From RHKX01 sp963784885 (lineage in GTDB: Bacteria; Actinomycetota; Thermoleophilia; Solirubrobacterales; 70-9), in assembly GCA_963784885.1 (NCBI GenBank), contig CAWATA010000003.1, forward strand, positions 124,001 through 188,000: a stretch of 64,000 bases of DNA, given 5' to 3'. The translations under genes and the position numbers were made by a program. This document shows, one piece after another, positions 14,956 through 24,893 of this stretch (positions within the stretch are counted from its first letter, which is position 1; every line of letters begins with the position of its first letter). The notes under the pieces were generated by a model that was given only the letters and a program-made list of their open reading frames with translations, was not told the origin of the DNA and made no database searches.

Positions 14956-17900
14956 TCAGCCGGCGCGGCGGACGGCGATCAGCAGCGGACGGCCGTCGAC
15001 GGTGACCTCCGTCCCGTCGCCGTCGGCCTCGTAGGTGACGCTCGTCGCCAGCGTTTCGCCGGTCACGTACTGCTCGTGGGCGCGGGCGGCGTCGAGCAGC
15101 TCGGCGTCGCCGCCGAGCGCGAGGTCGATCCGGTCGCTGATCTCCAGGCCGGTCTCCTTGCGGGCGTTCTGGACCGCGCGGACCACCTCGCGGGCGTGGC
15201 CCTCGCGGATCAGGTCGTCGTCGAGGTCGAGCGCGAGGGCGACGGCGCGGCCCGCCTCCGACTCGACCTGATACCCGTCGAGCGGCTGCATCGCGAAGCT
15301 GAGCTCATTGAGACCTAATCTGTGCTCGCGGCCCTCGATGCTGATCCCGACCTCTCCGCCGGCGTCGATCGTGGACCGGACGTGGTCGGCGTCGAGCGCT
15401 TCGACGGCAGCCTTGACCTGCGGCATGTCCTTGCCGAACCGCGGCCCGAGCGCGCGAAAGTCGGGCTTCACGGTCCAGCTCGCGAGCTCGCCCTCCTCGG
15501 TCACGAACTCGAGCTCGCGGACGTTGAGCTCGGCGCGGACGACCTCCGACAGACCCTCGATGGTCCGCCGTTCGGACTCGGTCGCGACGATCACCGCCTT
15601 GGCGAGCGGCTGCCGCATCTTGACCTTCGCCTGGGCGCGGGCTGCGCGCCCGAGTTCGACGGCGCGGCGAGCCGCCTCGACGCCCTCCTCGAGCGCGGGG
15701 TCGCGAAGGGCCGGGTCCGCCTCCGGGAAGTCCTCGAGGTGGACCGACGCCTCGACCGGCTGCTCGGCGCCGTGAACGAGGTTCAGCCAGATCGCGTCGG
15801 CCGTGAAGGGGATGAACGGAGCCAGCAGCTTCGCGGTCTCCACGAGGCAGTGGCTGAGGGTCTCGAACGCCGCCTCGTCTCCGTCCCAGAACCGTCGCCG
15901 CGAGACCCGGACGTACCAGTTCGACATCTCGTCGACGTACTGCGCGATCGCCTTGCCGGCACCGGTGGAGTCGAAGTCGTCGAGGCGATCACGGACGACT
16001 TCGGTCGTCGCCTGCAGGCGCGACAGAAGCCAGCGATCGAGTGCCCTCTCGGCTTCGCTCGGCTCCCGCCCGGCCTCGGCGTCGGTGGCGTTCGCGTAGA
16101 GGACGAAGAACGAGTAGGTGTTCCAGAGCGTCAGCAGGAACTGCCGGACCGACTCGCCGACCGTGTCGGCGCTGAAGCGATAACCGGCCCAGGGCTGCTG
16201 GGAGGCGAGGTAGTACCAGCGGAACGCATCGGCGCCGTGGGCGTCGATCACCTCGTGCGGGTCGACGAGGTTGCCCAGGCGCTTGCTCATCTTCCTGCCC
16301 TCGGGATCGAGGATCAGACCGAGACAGACGCAGTTCAGGTAGTCGGTCTGATCGAAGAGCAGCACCGACTCGGCGAGCTGGGAGTAGAACCAGCCGCGGG
16401 TCTGGTCGATCCCTTCGCAGATGAAGTCGGCCGGGAAGCGCCGCTCGAACTCCGACTCGTTCTCGAACGGATAGTGGAGCTGCGCGAACGGCACCGCGCC
16501 GCTGTCGTACCAGGTGTCGATCACCTCGGGAACGCGTCGCATGTCGCCGCCGCAGGACCCGCAGGTCAGAACGACGTCGTCGATGTAGGGACGGTGGAGG
16601 TCGACCTCCCCCTCCTCCGAGCGCGGCAGCTCGCCGCCGTGATCGGTGATCTCGGCGATCGAGCCGACGCAGACCTGAGCGTCGCAACCATCGTCGGTGC
16701 ATCGCCAGACCGGCAGCGGCGTTCCCCAGTAGCGCTCGCGTGAGAGCGCCCAGTCGACGTTGCCCTCGAGCCACTTGCCGAAGCGTCCGTGCTTGATGTG
16801 CTCGGGATGCCAGCCGATCCGCTCGTTCTCCGCGAGCATCCGGTCGCGAACGTCCGAGGTGCGGATGTACCAGGACGACTTGGCGTAGTAGATCAGCGGC
16901 GTGTCGCAGCGCCAGCAGTGCGGGTAGGCGTGCTCGTAGGGCACCTCCTTGAAGAGGCGCCCGCGGGCGTCGAGCGCGGCGACGATCTCCGGGTTGTGGT
17001 CGCGGACCAGCTTCCCCTGGAAGTCGGGAACGCGCTCGTCGTAGGTCCCGTCGAGACGGACCGGGTTCTGGAGCGTCATCCCGTACCGCTCGCCGAGCCG
17101 GTAGTCGTCCTCGCCGAAGGCGAGCGCCGTGTGAACGAGGCCGGTGCCGTCCTCGGTGGTCACGAAGTCCGCGGTCAGGACGGAGTGGCCGAGCGGGCCG
17201 AAGTCGGGGCCGGCGATGAAGTCGAACGGCGCCTCGTAGCGGACGCCCTCGAGCTCGGCGCCACTGAAGGTGGCAAGGGCCTCGTAGTCGGTCCCGAGGA
17301 GGCGCTCGGCCAGGGCGAGCGCGACGACGACGATCTCGCCGTCCCCCACGGCCGCGCGAACGTAGTCGATGTCGGGTCCCACGGCGACGGCGGCGTGGGC
17401 GATCAGTGTCCAGGGGGTCGTCGTCCAGACGAGCAGGCTGTCGCCTGCCTCGACCGGTCCGGCCGGCACCGTGACCGGAAGGCGCACGTAGGCGGACGGG
17501 TCGACGACGTCCTTGTAGCCGGACGCGACCTCGTGCGAGCTCAGGGCGGTCCCGCAGCGCGGGCAGTAGGGGACGACCTTGTGGCCCTCGTAGAGGCGAT
17601 CGCGATCCCAGTTCTGCTTCAGCGACCACCAGACCGACTCGATGTAATCGGTCTCCATGGTCACGTAGGGGTCGTCGAGGTCGATCCAGTGACCGACCCG
17701 CTCGACCATCCGGTTCCAGTCGTCGACGTAGGCGAAAACCGATTCCCGGCAGCGCCGGTTGAACTCGGCGATCCCGAAGGCCTCGATCTCCTCCTTCGAG
17801 CTGATCCCGAGCTCCTTCTCGATCTCGAGCTCGACCGGGAGGCCGTGGCAGTCCCAGCCGCCCTTGCGCGGCACGTCGAAGCCGCACATCGATTTGTAGC

Positions 17901-18114
17901 GCGGGTAGATGTCCTTGAAGACCCGGGCGAGGACGTGGTGGGATCCCGGCTTGCCGTTGGCGGTCGGGGGACCCTCGTAGAAGCTCCAGACCGGCTGCCC
18001 GCGACGGGACTCGAGCTGACGGCGGAACATCTCCCCCTCGCGCCAGCGCTCGAGCACGTCCTCCTCCAGCGCCGGGAAGGACTGCTTGGGGTCGACGGGG
18101 GCGTAGCGGCTCAT
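14956..18114 (-). CDS. ileS: Isoleucyl-tRNA synthetase
   Basis: 1052 residues, full length. The class I signature appears as GSHHVLARVFKD (HIGH equivalent) near residue 57, in the PPTANGKPG context typical of the eukaryote-like IleRS group. KMSKRLGN is the KMSKS loop. The editing (CP1) domain and anticodon-binding domain are present, with zinc-type CXXC pairs around CPRCGTA, CWRC and CGSCGG. It charges tRNA-Ile and edits valine. No T-box is visible: the promoter-like TAGAAT lies only 11 bases before the ATG. Confidence 0.97.
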   Translation of the reverse strand: MSRYAPVDPKQSFPALEEDVLERWREGEMFRRQLESRRGQPVWSFYEGPPTANGKPGSHHVLARVFKDIYPRYKSMCGFDVPRKGGWDCHGLPVELEIEKELGISSKEEIEAFGIAEFNRRCRESVFAYVDDWNRMVERVGHWIDLDDPYVTMETDYIESVWWSLKQNWDRDRLYEGHKVVPYCPRCGTALSSHEVASGYKDVVDPSAYVRLPVTVPAGPVEAGDSLLVWTTTPWTLIAHAAVAVGPDIDYVRAAVGDGEIVVVALALAERLLGTDYEALATFSGAELEGVRYEAPFDFIAGPDFGPLGHSVLTADFVTTEDGTGLVHTALAFGEDDYRLGERYGMTLQNPVRLDGTYDERVPDFQGKLVRDHNPEIVAALDARGRLFKEVPYEHAYPHCWRCDTPLIYYAKSSWYIRTSDVRDRMLAENERIGWHPEHIKHGRFGKWLEGNVDWALSRERYWGTPLPVWRCTDDGCDAQVCVGSIAEITDHGGELPRSEEGEVDLHRPYIDDVVLTCGSCGGDMRRVPEVIDTWYDSGAVPFAQLHYPFENESEFERRFPADFICEGIDQTRGWFYSQLAESVLLFDQTDYLNCVCLGLILDPEGRKMSKRLGNLVDPHEVIDAHGADAFRWYYLASQQPWAGYRFSADTVGESVRQFLLTLWNTYSFFVLYANATDAEAGREPSEAERALDRWLLSRLQATTEVVRDRLDDFDSTGAGKAIAQYVDEMSNWYVRVSRRRFWDGDEAAFETLSHCLVETAKLLAPFIPFTADAIWLNLVHGAEQPVEASVHLEDFPEADPALRDPALEEGVEAARRAVELGRAARAQAKVKMRQPLAKAVIVATESERRTIEGLSEVVRAELNVRELEFVTEEGELASWTVKPDFRALGPRFGKDMPQVKAAVEALDADHVRSTIDAGGEVGISIEGREHRLGLNELSFAMQPLDGYQVESEAGRAVALALDLDDDLIREGHAREVVRAVQNARKETGLEISDRIDLALGGDAELLDAARAHEQYVTGETLATSVTYEADGDGTEVTVDGRPLLIAVRRAG

Positions 18115-18125
18115 GAGAGCGGCCG

Positions 18126-18131
18126 ATTCTA
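18126..18131 (-). promoter_or_regulatory. -10-like element for ileS (TAGAAT)
   Basis: TAGAAT on the minus strand ends 11 bases before the ATG at 18114, leaving no room for a T-box leader. Confidence 0.45.
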
Positions 18132-18191
18132 GGTGGCAGCTAGCCTTCGCTCCCGCATCCCCTGGATCAGATTTGAAACGGAGAACCCGAA

Positions 18192-19535
18192 TTGGCTGAC
18201 GAATCGACGAGCGATACGAAGACGAGCGACAAGCTCTGGGGTGGGGAGACCGACAAGGCGATCGGGAACTTCCCGGTTTCCGGCCGCCCGATTCCCGCGC
18301 CGGTGGTCCACTGGCTCGGCAGGATCAAGGCCGCGGCCGCACGCGCCAACGCCGATCTCGGGCTCCTCGACGCCGGTCACGCGGAGCGGATCGCCGCCGC
18401 CGGCGACGCCGTCGGCCGCGGCGAGCACGACGAGCAGTTCCCCGTCGACGTCTTCCAGACCGGCTCCGGCACGTCGTCGAACATGAACGCCAACGAGGTG
18501 ATCGCGAACCTCGCCGGCGACGGAGCGCACCCGAACGACCACGTCAACATGGGACAGTCCTCCAACGACGTCTTTCCGTCCGCGGTGCACCTCGCGGCGC
18601 TCGAGGAGACCGCCCATGACCTGCTTCCGGCGGTCGACGCACTCGTCGCGACGCTCGATCGCAGGGGCGAGGACTTCGCCGAGCACGTCAAGTCGGGACG
18701 GACCCACCTCATGGACGCCGTCCCGGTGACGCTCGGGCAGGAGTTCTCCGGGTTCGCCTCCCAGATCCGGCTCGGCGGCGAGCGGATCCGAGGCACGCTG
18801 CCGCGGGTCGGCCAGATCCCGCTCGGCGGCACCGCCACCGGGACCGGCATCAACACTCATCGCGAGTTCTCCGATCGGGTTCGCGAGAAGCTCGCGGCCG
18901 ACACCGGCCTCGCGATCACGGCCCCGGCTGACCGCTTCGAGGCGCAGGCGAATCGCGACGCGCTCGTCGAGCTCTCCGGCGCCCTCAAGGTGCTGGCCGT
19001 CTCGCTGATCAAGATCGGCAACGACCTCGCGCTGATGGGCTCGGGCCCGCGCGCCGGCCTCGCCGAGATTCGCCTGCCGGAGCTTCAGAAGGGCTCCTCG
19101 ATCATGCCCGGCAAGGTCAACCCGGTGATCCCGGAAGTCGTAATCCAGGTCGGCGATCAGGTGATCGGCAACGACGCCGCGATCACGCTCGGCGGCGCCC
19201 AGGGGCAGTTCGAGCTCAACGTCCGGGTGCCGCTGATCGCCCGCAACCTGCTCGACTCGATCAAGCTGCTCGCCTCGGCCTGCCGGCTGCTCGACACCAA
19301 GTGCGTCGCCGGCATCGAGCCGAACGAGGAGATGCTCAAGCAGCACGCCGAGTCGACCCTCCAGGTCGCCACGGCCCTCAACCCCCACATCGGCTACGAC
19401 CGCGCCACCGAGATCGTCAAGGAGGCCGCCGCCTCCGGGCGCACGGTGCGCGAGGTCGCGGTCGAGCAGGGCGTCGACGAGGCGACCCTCGACGAGGCCT
19501 TGGACTTCGTCGGCATGGCCCACCCGCACCGGTAG
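18192..19535 (+). CDS. fumC: Class II fumarate hydratase
   Basis: 447 residues. Signature GSSIMPGKVNP is at about residue 300, with SSNDVFPSA near 119 and GTASGTG-like GGTATGTGIN near 214. It interconverts fumarate and malate in the citric acid cycle. The start is a TTG at 18192, supported by GGAGA 8 bases upstream; no ATG or GTG gives a full N-terminus. The stop lies 12 bases from that of the convergent secreted-protein gene. Confidence 0.95.
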   Translation: MADESTSDTKTSDKLWGGETDKAIGNFPVSGRPIPAPVVHWLGRIKAAAARANADLGLLDAGHAERIAAAGDAVGRGEHDEQFPVDVFQTGSGTSSNMNANEVIANLAGDGAHPNDHVNMGQSSNDVFPSAVHLAALEETAHDLLPAVDALVATLDRRGEDFAEHVKSGRTHLMDAVPVTLGQEFSGFASQIRLGGERIRGTLPRVGQIPLGGTATGTGINTHREFSDRVREKLAADTGLAITAPADRFEAQANRDALVELSGALKVLAVSLIKIGNDLALMGSGPRAGLAEIRLPELQKGSSIMPGKVNPVIPEVVIQVGDQVIGNDAAITLGGAQGQFELNVRVPLIARNLLDSIKLLASACRLLDTKCVAGIEPNEEMLKQHAESTLQVATALNPHIGYDRATEIVKEAAASGRTVREVAVEQGVDEATLDEALDFVGMAHPHR

Positions 19536-19547
19536 GGCCGGGCCGGG

Positions 19548-21320
19548 TCAGCGCCTGATCGGCAACTTCGCCCTGACCCGGTCGCGGCGGGCGTTGTCGG
19601 CGTTCGCGCGATAGGTGACGGGGACCCGGCCGCGGGCCCTCCGAGTGGCTTCGATCCGGAGCTTCGTGCGGAAGCTCCCGCCGGCTGCCAGCGACTTCCT
19701 CCCCTTGCAGCGGCCGACCTCGGCGGCGCGCTTCGGCGCCCGGGCGCAGACCTCGACGCCGGTTGCAGCGCTGCCGCCGGCGTTGTCGACCCGGACCGGG
19801 ATCCTCACGGACCGGCCGGGCCTCAGCTTCCGCTTCGCCCCGCGGACGGTGAGCTCGAGCACCGGCTTGCCCGGCTCCGGCTCGGCGACGGGCGTCGCGG
19901 CGAGCGGCTCGTCGACCTGGGCGGAGCGTTCGGACGCGTCGGCGGCGCCCGCGTTCGGCGCGTCGAAGTAGGTCGTCCGCGTCGCGGTCAGATGGTGGGC
20001 GTCACCGAGGGTCGGATCGGTGTTGGCGCCGGAGCTCTTGAACTCCGAGCCGCTCGTCCCGTAGGAGTCGTAGTCGGCGTAGCCGCCGCACTGCCCGAAA
20101 TCCGGGCTCGCGCCCTGGTCGCGATAGAACGACCCCGGCGTGTATCCGGGCAGGTCGGTGTCGACCCGGGTGACGGTGTTGAGGGTCCCGGCCGCGCCGG
20201 TCAGCTGCTCCCAGTCGATGGCGGGCTGGAGCTCGGTCGGGCCGGCCGGGACCGGGACGCCGGCGTCGTCGGGCTCCCCGTCGATCGTGACTCCGGCCGG
20301 GTAGGCGGAGCTCCGATAGGTCATTCCGCTCGCGGCCGGGGCGAAGTCCCGGAACTGAGAGATCTGCCCGATGCCGGGGTGGACGCGGAGGTAGGTGAGG
20401 GTGTCGTGGCGGCGCTCGTAGTAGATGTCGTCACGCTGCGTGTAGGTGCCGCTGTTCGCCCCGATCTGCGAGCGGATCGCCCGGACCGGGCCGGAGATGT
20501 TGGCGATGAAGCCGCCGCCGCCCCGGCTGAACGACAACTCGCTGCGGCCGCAACCGCGGGCGACCTGGGCCTTGTCGCCGTCGAGGATGTCCGGGCTGGG
20601 GGTGGGGCCGGTTCGCAGCGTCATCGCGTCGGTCACCCATCGCGAGAGCAGATGCTGGGTGTAGGCGGGCGTCGTCACCTTCGAGTCCTCCGGGTTGGCC
20701 GGGGGCTCGTCCGCCGTGACGTTGCCGACGCCGTCGAAGTCGTAGGTCGTCTTGTAGTCGCCGGAGTCGAGCGAGAAGTCGTAGTCGACGTAGGAGCGAC
20801 CTGCGGCCGGATCGAGCCCCGAGTCGGTGCGGAACAGGTAGACGAAACGATCGGCGCCGGGTCCGAGCGGATCGGCGATCGCCACGGCGGTGCGCGACGC
20901 CGGGACCACTCCGGGCGGGCTCGCCCGGCCGGCGGCACCGGTTCCGGCGTCCTTTGCCATGAACGCGATCTCGTCGCCGGCGTCGAGGGACGGCTCGGGA
21001 TCGGCGCCAGCGAACGTGCCCGGGTCGGTGTAGGCCTCGTGGTCGAAGCCGTTTCCGATCTGGCGGACGACGCCGTAGTCGACGACCGCCCGCTCGTCGA
21101 CCTGGACGGGGACCTGGACCCACTCGCCGTCCCAGCTGAACGCGACGACGGCGCCGGGTTCGGCGCCCGCGAGCCCCGGCACGTCAGCGCCGCGGAGCAC
21201 GATCGGATCGGCGCCCCGACCGGGGACGCCGAGGTCGGCCCGCGCCGGAGCGGCGACGCAGGCCAGCAGCAGGACGAGAGCCCCGGTGGCGGCGATCGCG
21301 AATGACCGTTGCCCGACCAT
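19548..21320 (-). CDS. Secreted protein of unknown function with CARDB-like C-terminal domain
   Basis: 590 residues. Residues 1-28 form a signal peptide (RSFAIAATGALVLLLA, cleavage near APARA). The central part is rich in Asp, Tyr and Gly and contains pairs of cysteines (GCGRSE, QCGGYAD). The C-terminal 100 residues (KPVLELTVRGAKRKLRPGRSVRIPVRVDN) resemble a CARDB/NEW3-type beta-sandwich adhesion module, and the tail is basic. No catalytic motif is recognised, so a cell-surface or extracellular role is likely. TAAGCT lies 7 bases before the ATG. Confidence 0.75.
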   Translation of the reverse strand: MVGQRSFAIAATGALVLLLACVAAPARADLGVPGRGADPIVLRGADVPGLAGAEPGAVVAFSWDGEWVQVPVQVDERAVVDYGVVRQIGNGFDHEAYTDPGTFAGADPEPSLDAGDEIAFMAKDAGTGAAGRASPPGVVPASRTAVAIADPLGPGADRFVYLFRTDSGLDPAAGRSYVDYDFSLDSGDYKTTYDFDGVGNVTADEPPANPEDSKVTTPAYTQHLLSRWVTDAMTLRTGPTPSPDILDGDKAQVARGCGRSELSFSRGGGGFIANISGPVRAIRSQIGANSGTYTQRDDIYYERRHDTLTYLRVHPGIGQISQFRDFAPAASGMTYRSSAYPAGVTIDGEPDDAGVPVPAGPTELQPAIDWEQLTGAAGTLNTVTRVDTDLPGYTPGSFYRDQGASPDFGQCGGYADYDSYGTSGSEFKSSGANTDPTLGDAHHLTATRTTYFDAPNAGAADASERSAQVDEPLAATPVAEPEPGKPVLELTVRGAKRKLRPGRSVRIPVRVDNAGGSAATGVEVCARAPKRAAEVGRCKGRKSLAAGGSFRTKLRIEATRRARGRVPVTYRANADNARRDRVRAKLPIRR

Positions 21321-21327
21321 CGGGCCG

Positions 21328-21333
21328 AGCTTA
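21328..21333 (-). promoter_or_regulatory. Leaderless-type -10 element (TAAGCT)
   Basis: TAAGCT on the minus strand ends 7 bases before the ATG at 21320. Confidence 0.5.
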
Positions 21334-21339
21334 GGGGGC

Positions 21340-21636
21340 TCAGCCGGCGGCGGCGCCGGTACCGTAGGCGCGAGACGCAGCGACGAATTCGGCGTGCGGC
21401 GCGAGCGCCCGCGGGAGGCTGACCGAGACGTGGTCGGGCGCCACGGGCAGGCCGGTGGCGTCGGCCACGACGGCGGCAGCCTGGGGGCTCGAGAGTCTCA
21501 TGATGCCGGGCTCGAGCCGACAGCCCATCGCCAGCTCCAGCGGGGTGCTGCCGTCGGCGCCCGGTGGCGGCAGCTGGTCGAGGCCCTCGTAGCTCTGCGC
21601 TCGGCGGACTTCGTTGACGAACTCCAGTAGATACAT
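21340..21636 (-). CDS. Small hypothetical protein
   Basis: 98 residues from the ATG at 21636 (MYLLEFVNEVRRAQSYEG). An in-frame GTG at 21648 would add four residues. No family is recognised; it is soluble with a conserved-looking leucine-rich start and CRLEPGIMRLSSPQAA. GATAGT lies about 10 bases before the ATG. Divergent from msrA. Its stop lies 19 bases before the next leftward gene, so both could share a transcript. Confidence 0.5.
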   Translation of the reverse strand: MYLLEFVNEVRRAQSYEGLDQLPPPGADGSTPLELAMGCRLEPGIMRLSSPQAAAVVADATGLPVAPDHVSVSLPRALAPHAEFVAASRAYGTGAAAG

Positions 21637-21740
21637 CTCCGGACTCACTATCGGGAGGCTGATTCCGTCACTTGAATGCAACCGGAACGGCTGGACACCC
21701 CTGTCATCATCGGTGTAACCCGATCGCAAGGAGATCATCG

Positions 21741-22286
21741 ATGAGCGACGCCGTCAATCAGCCGCAGGGAACCGCAGTGCCCGGGGCCGAGAAGCCCGAG
21801 CGGACGGAAGTGGCCACTTTCGGCGCCGGCTGCTTCTGGAAGCCGGAGGCGCTCTATCGCGAGGTGCCGGGCGTCGTCAACACCGCGGTCGGCTACGAGG
21901 GTGGCCACGTCGACAACCCGACCTACGAGCAGGTCTGCAGCGGCACGACCGGCCACGCCGAGGTCGTGAGGGTCACCTACGACCCCGACAAGGTCAGCTA
22001 CGAGGAGCTGCTCGACCGCTTCTGGGACATGCACGACCCGACGCAGGTCAACCGCCAGGGCCCCGACGTCGGCGATCAGTACCGGACGGTGATCTTCACT
22101 CACACACCGGAGCAGGAGGCTGCCGCGCAGGCTTCGAAGGCCGCTCAGCAGGAGCGCCACCGCGACCCGGTCGCGACCTCGATCGAGCCGGCCACCGGGT
22201 TCTGGATGGCCGAGGGCTACCACCAGTGCTACTTCGAGCAGCGCCGCTCCGGAAGCGGCCTGCTCGGGACGCTGCTCGGCCGCTAG
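21741..22286 (+). CDS. msrA: Peptide-methionine (S)-S-oxide reductase MsrA
   Basis: 181 residues. The catalytic motif GAGCFW has its active Cys at 31, followed by GYEGGHVDNPTYEQVCSG, HAEVVRVTYDP and FWDMHDPTQVNRQGPDVG, all canonical. It repairs oxidised methionine using thioredoxin; a thioredoxin gene lies about 7 kb away. The start is supported by AAGGAG 8 bases upstream. The track upstream (21672) is only extra open frame. Confidence 0.96.
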   Translation: MSDAVNQPQGTAVPGAEKPERTEVATFGAGCFWKPEALYREVPGVVNTAVGYEGGHVDNPTYEQVCSGTTGHAEVVRVTYDPDKVSYEELLDRFWDMHDPTQVNRQGPDVGDQYRTVIFTHTPEQEAAAQASKAAQQERHRDPVATSIEPATGFWMAEGYHQCYFEQRRSGSGLLGTLLGR

Positions 22287-22340
22287 GCGCCGCGCTCGTC
22301 TTCGTCGCCCGGCTTCGGCCGCGGCCAGTCCACCGCGCCC

Positions 22341-23804
22341 TCAGACGTTGACGGCGATGTACTTGGTCTCGAGGTACTCGTGGATGCCCTCGGTCCCGCC
22401 CTCGCGGCCGAGCCCCGACGCCTTGACGCCGCCGAAGGGGGCGCCGGCGTTGGAGACGAGGCCCTGGTTGAGGCCGATCATCCCGGTCTCGAGCCGCTCG
22501 CAGACGCGAATCGCCCGCTTCAGGTCGCTGGTGTAGACGTAGGCGACGAGCCCGTACTCGGTGTCGTTGGCCGATGCGATCGCCTCGTCCTCGGTCGAGA
22601 AGGTGGCCACGGGGGCGACCGGGCCGAAGATCTCCTCCCGCAGCAGCCGGGCGTCGTCGGGGACCGGAGAGAGCACCGTCGGCTCGTAGAACGAGCCCGC
22701 GCCCTCGATCTCCTTGCCTCCGACCAGCGCTCTGGCCCCCTTGCCCACGGCGTCGTCGACGAGCTCGGCGACCTTCGCGCGCTGGTCGTCGTCGATCAGC
22801 GGACCGATCTCGATGCCCTCCTCGGTGCCGCGCCCGACCTTCAGCGCGCCCATCCTGGCGGCGAGCTTCTCGGCGAAGGCGCCGGCGACCGACTCGTGGA
22901 CGTAGAAGCGGTTCGCGGAGGTGCAGGCCTCACCGACGTTTCGCATCTTCGCGACCATCGCTCCGTCGACGGCATCGTCGAGGTCGGCATCGTCGAAGAC
23001 GAGGAAGGGCGCGTTGCCGCCCAACTCCATCGAGGTCTTCAAGACGTTCTCGGCGGACTGCTCGATCAGCATCCGGCCGACCTCCGTCGATCCGGTGAAG
23101 CTGAGCTTGCGGAGCCGCGGGTCGGTGATGATCGGCTTCGAGACCTCACCGGAGGACGTGCTGGTGAGGATGTTGAGGACGCCGTCGGGAAGCCCGCACT
23201 CGCCGAGCAGCGCCGCGAGGGCCAGCATCGACAGCGGGGTGTTCTGCGCCGGCTTCATCACCATCGTGCAGCCGGCGGCGATCGCAGGGCCGATCTTGCG
23301 GGTGCCCATGGCGGTCGGGAAGTTCCAGGGCGTGATCAGGTAACAGGGCCCGATCGGCTGTCGCATCACCAGCACCCGGCTGGCGCCGTTGCCGGCCACC
23401 TTGAAGTCGCCGCTCAGCCGCAGGGCCTCTCCGGCGTTCCAGCGGAAGAACTCGGCCGCGTAGGCGATCTCGCCCTTCGACTCGGTCACCGACTTGCCCA
23501 TCTCGAGGGTCATCAGCAGCGCCAGCTCCTCGCTGCGTTCGTTCATCAGCTCGAAGGCGGACTGGAGGATGTCGGAACGGGTGTTGGCCGGGGTGGCGGC
23601 CCACTCCTCCTGTGCTGCGCAGGCGGCGTCGAGGGCGGCCTTCGCGTCGTCGGCCGTGGCGTCGGCGATCTCGCAGAGGGTGTCGCCCGTCGAGGGGTCG
23701 CCGACGACGAACGTCTCGCCGTTTCCGGCGTCCCGCCACTGGCCGCCGATCAGCAGCTGCTTGGGGACCGACTCGATCACCGATTGCTCCGTTGCGCCGC
23801 TCAT
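22341..23804 (-). CDS. gabD: NAD(P)-dependent succinate-semialdehyde dehydrogenase
   Basis: 487 residues from the ATG at 23804, which has GGAGAGG 5 bases upstream. Aldehyde dehydrogenase motifs are TPWNFP, the cofactor site FTGSTEVGR, the catalytic Glu in ELGGNAPF and the catalytic Cys in GEACTSANRFYV. The sequence pattern is that of the GabD/SSADH branch, which oxidises succinate semialdehyde to succinate. Substrate preference is inferred. No GABA transaminase is next to it. Confidence 0.88.
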   Translation of the reverse strand: MSGATEQSVIESVPKQLLIGGQWRDAGNGETFVVGDPSTGDTLCEIADATADDAKAALDAACAAQEEWAATPANTRSDILQSAFELMNERSEELALLMTLEMGKSVTESKGEIAYAAEFFRWNAGEALRLSGDFKVAGNGASRVLVMRQPIGPCYLITPWNFPTAMGTRKIGPAIAAGCTMVMKPAQNTPLSMLALAALLGECGLPDGVLNILTSTSSGEVSKPIITDPRLRKLSFTGSTEVGRMLIEQSAENVLKTSMELGGNAPFLVFDDADLDDAVDGAMVAKMRNVGEACTSANRFYVHESVAGAFAEKLAARMGALKVGRGTEEGIEIGPLIDDDQRAKVAELVDDAVGKGARALVGGKEIEGAGSFYEPTVLSPVPDDARLLREEIFGPVAPVATFSTEDEAIASANDTEYGLVAYVYTSDLKRAIRVCERLETGMIGLNQGLVSNAGAPFGGVKASGLGREGGTEGIHEYLETKYIAVNV

Positions 23805-23842
23805 CTCCACCTCTCCGTTCGCAGGTCTGTCTGCGACTGAGA

Positions 23843-24832
23843 CTACCCGTCGGGGAACGGCTGCAGAGGGATGCCGTGGTCGGTTCGCCGGGTTCCGAAC
23901 TCGTAGCTGGCGCCGCCCTCGACGCTGATCCGCAGGTCCTTACGCCCGCGCCTCGCGACGACGACGTCGAGGTCGGCGATCGAGCAGTTGAGCGAGTGGT
24001 GCTCGGGTCCGACCGGGTCGGCGTAGACCCAGGCCGCGAACTGCCCTCGGGGCCCGCCGACGGAGCCGCTGGCGAGCAACTCGTCGCCGCCGACCCTGAA
24101 CTCGCAACCGGTCGGCCCGGCCTCGACCTTGGTCTTCAGCTGCCGGCGGAGCCCGCCGACGCGCATGTGCTCGCCTCGGTGGACGATCTCGCCGTTGACG
24201 ACCCAGGGAGTGAGGATCGGCCCGACCCGGACGCGGCCGGCTCCGAGGTCGACGTAGCCGCGCGAGCCGTCGTCGCCGACGGTTGCGCCGTGGATCCAGA
24301 TCCAGCTGTCGGCGTGCTCGGCGCCCCAGTTGTGCCCGACCATCCCGGGCCAGGCCTCGAGCGCGATGCGCTCGCCGTCGACGTCGAGGATCCCGTCGAA
24401 GCTCGCGCACGGGTGCGGGCTCAGCAGCTTCGTCCGCGGCAGCGGACGCTCGTACATCCACTTGGCCGGGAAGTGGTGCAGGGGGCCGGCGTGGTCGGTG
24501 AACCGGAGGCTCCAGCTCGCGCGAACGCCGTTCTCGAGCTGTCCCTGCACACGGCCCGGGGCGATCTCCGATTCGGCGACGCGGATGTAGGTCTTCTCCG
24601 GCACCGAGATCGCCTCGGCGCCCACCCTGCCCTTCGCGGCGAGCGGCTCCGTGCGGTCGGAGTCGAACCAGGTCATCCAGACGGCGCCGGTCGGGTCCTC
24701 GCCGGGTCGCTTGTGAACCGTGTGCCGGATCCAGATCGCCCGCCCGCCCTCCGGTGCCGCAGCCTTCATGTAGAAGCTCTCGTAGTGACCGGCGTCAGCC
24801 GGAACCGTGGGGAAGCGAGCTTCTGTGCGCAC
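23843..24832 (-). CDS. Lipocalin-like (CrtC/AttH-type) protein of unknown function
   Basis: 329 residues from the GTG at 24832. Rich in beta-strand-forming stretches and aromatic residues. The segment GMVGHNWGAEHADSWIWIHG recalls the Asn-Trp-Gly strand of tocopherol-cyclase/AttH/carotenoid-hydratase lipocalin-like folds. No signal peptide. Function unknown; the fold assignment is inference from this motif and composition. TACGCT lies 8 bases before the GTG. It is the first leftward gene before the dehydrogenase, with a 38-base gap. Confidence 0.65.
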   Translation of the reverse strand: MRTEARFPTVPADAGHYESFYMKAAAPEGGRAIWIRHTVHKRPGEDPTGAVWMTWFDSDRTEPLAAKGRVGAEAISVPEKTYIRVAESEIAPGRVQGQLENGVRASWSLRFTDHAGPLHHFPAKWMYERPLPRTKLLSPHPCASFDGILDVDGERIALEAWPGMVGHNWGAEHADSWIWIHGATVGDDGSRGYVDLGAGRVRVGPILTPWVVNGEIVHRGEHMRVGGLRRQLKTKVEAGPTGCEFRVGGDELLASGSVGGPRGQFAAWVYADPVGPEHHSLNCSIADLDVVVARRGRKDLRISVEGGASYEFGTRRTDHGIPLQPFPDG

Positions 24833-24840
24833 CGGCGGAG

Positions 24841-24846
24841 AGCGTA
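24841..24846 (-). promoter_or_regulatory. Leaderless-type -10 element (TACGCT)
   Basis: TACGCT on the minus strand ends 8 bases before the GTG at 24832. Confidence 0.45.
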
Positions 24847-24893
24847 TTCCTCCGCACCTTCGGCCGAGGGTCCGGGGCTGTCAAGGTGTCCGG

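Noticed and set aside
18115..18191. T-box or other riboswitch leader for ileS
   Set aside because: Only 77 bases separate ileS from the divergent fumC, with a -10-like site 11 bases before the ATG, so there is no room for a T-box and no T-box sequence was seen.
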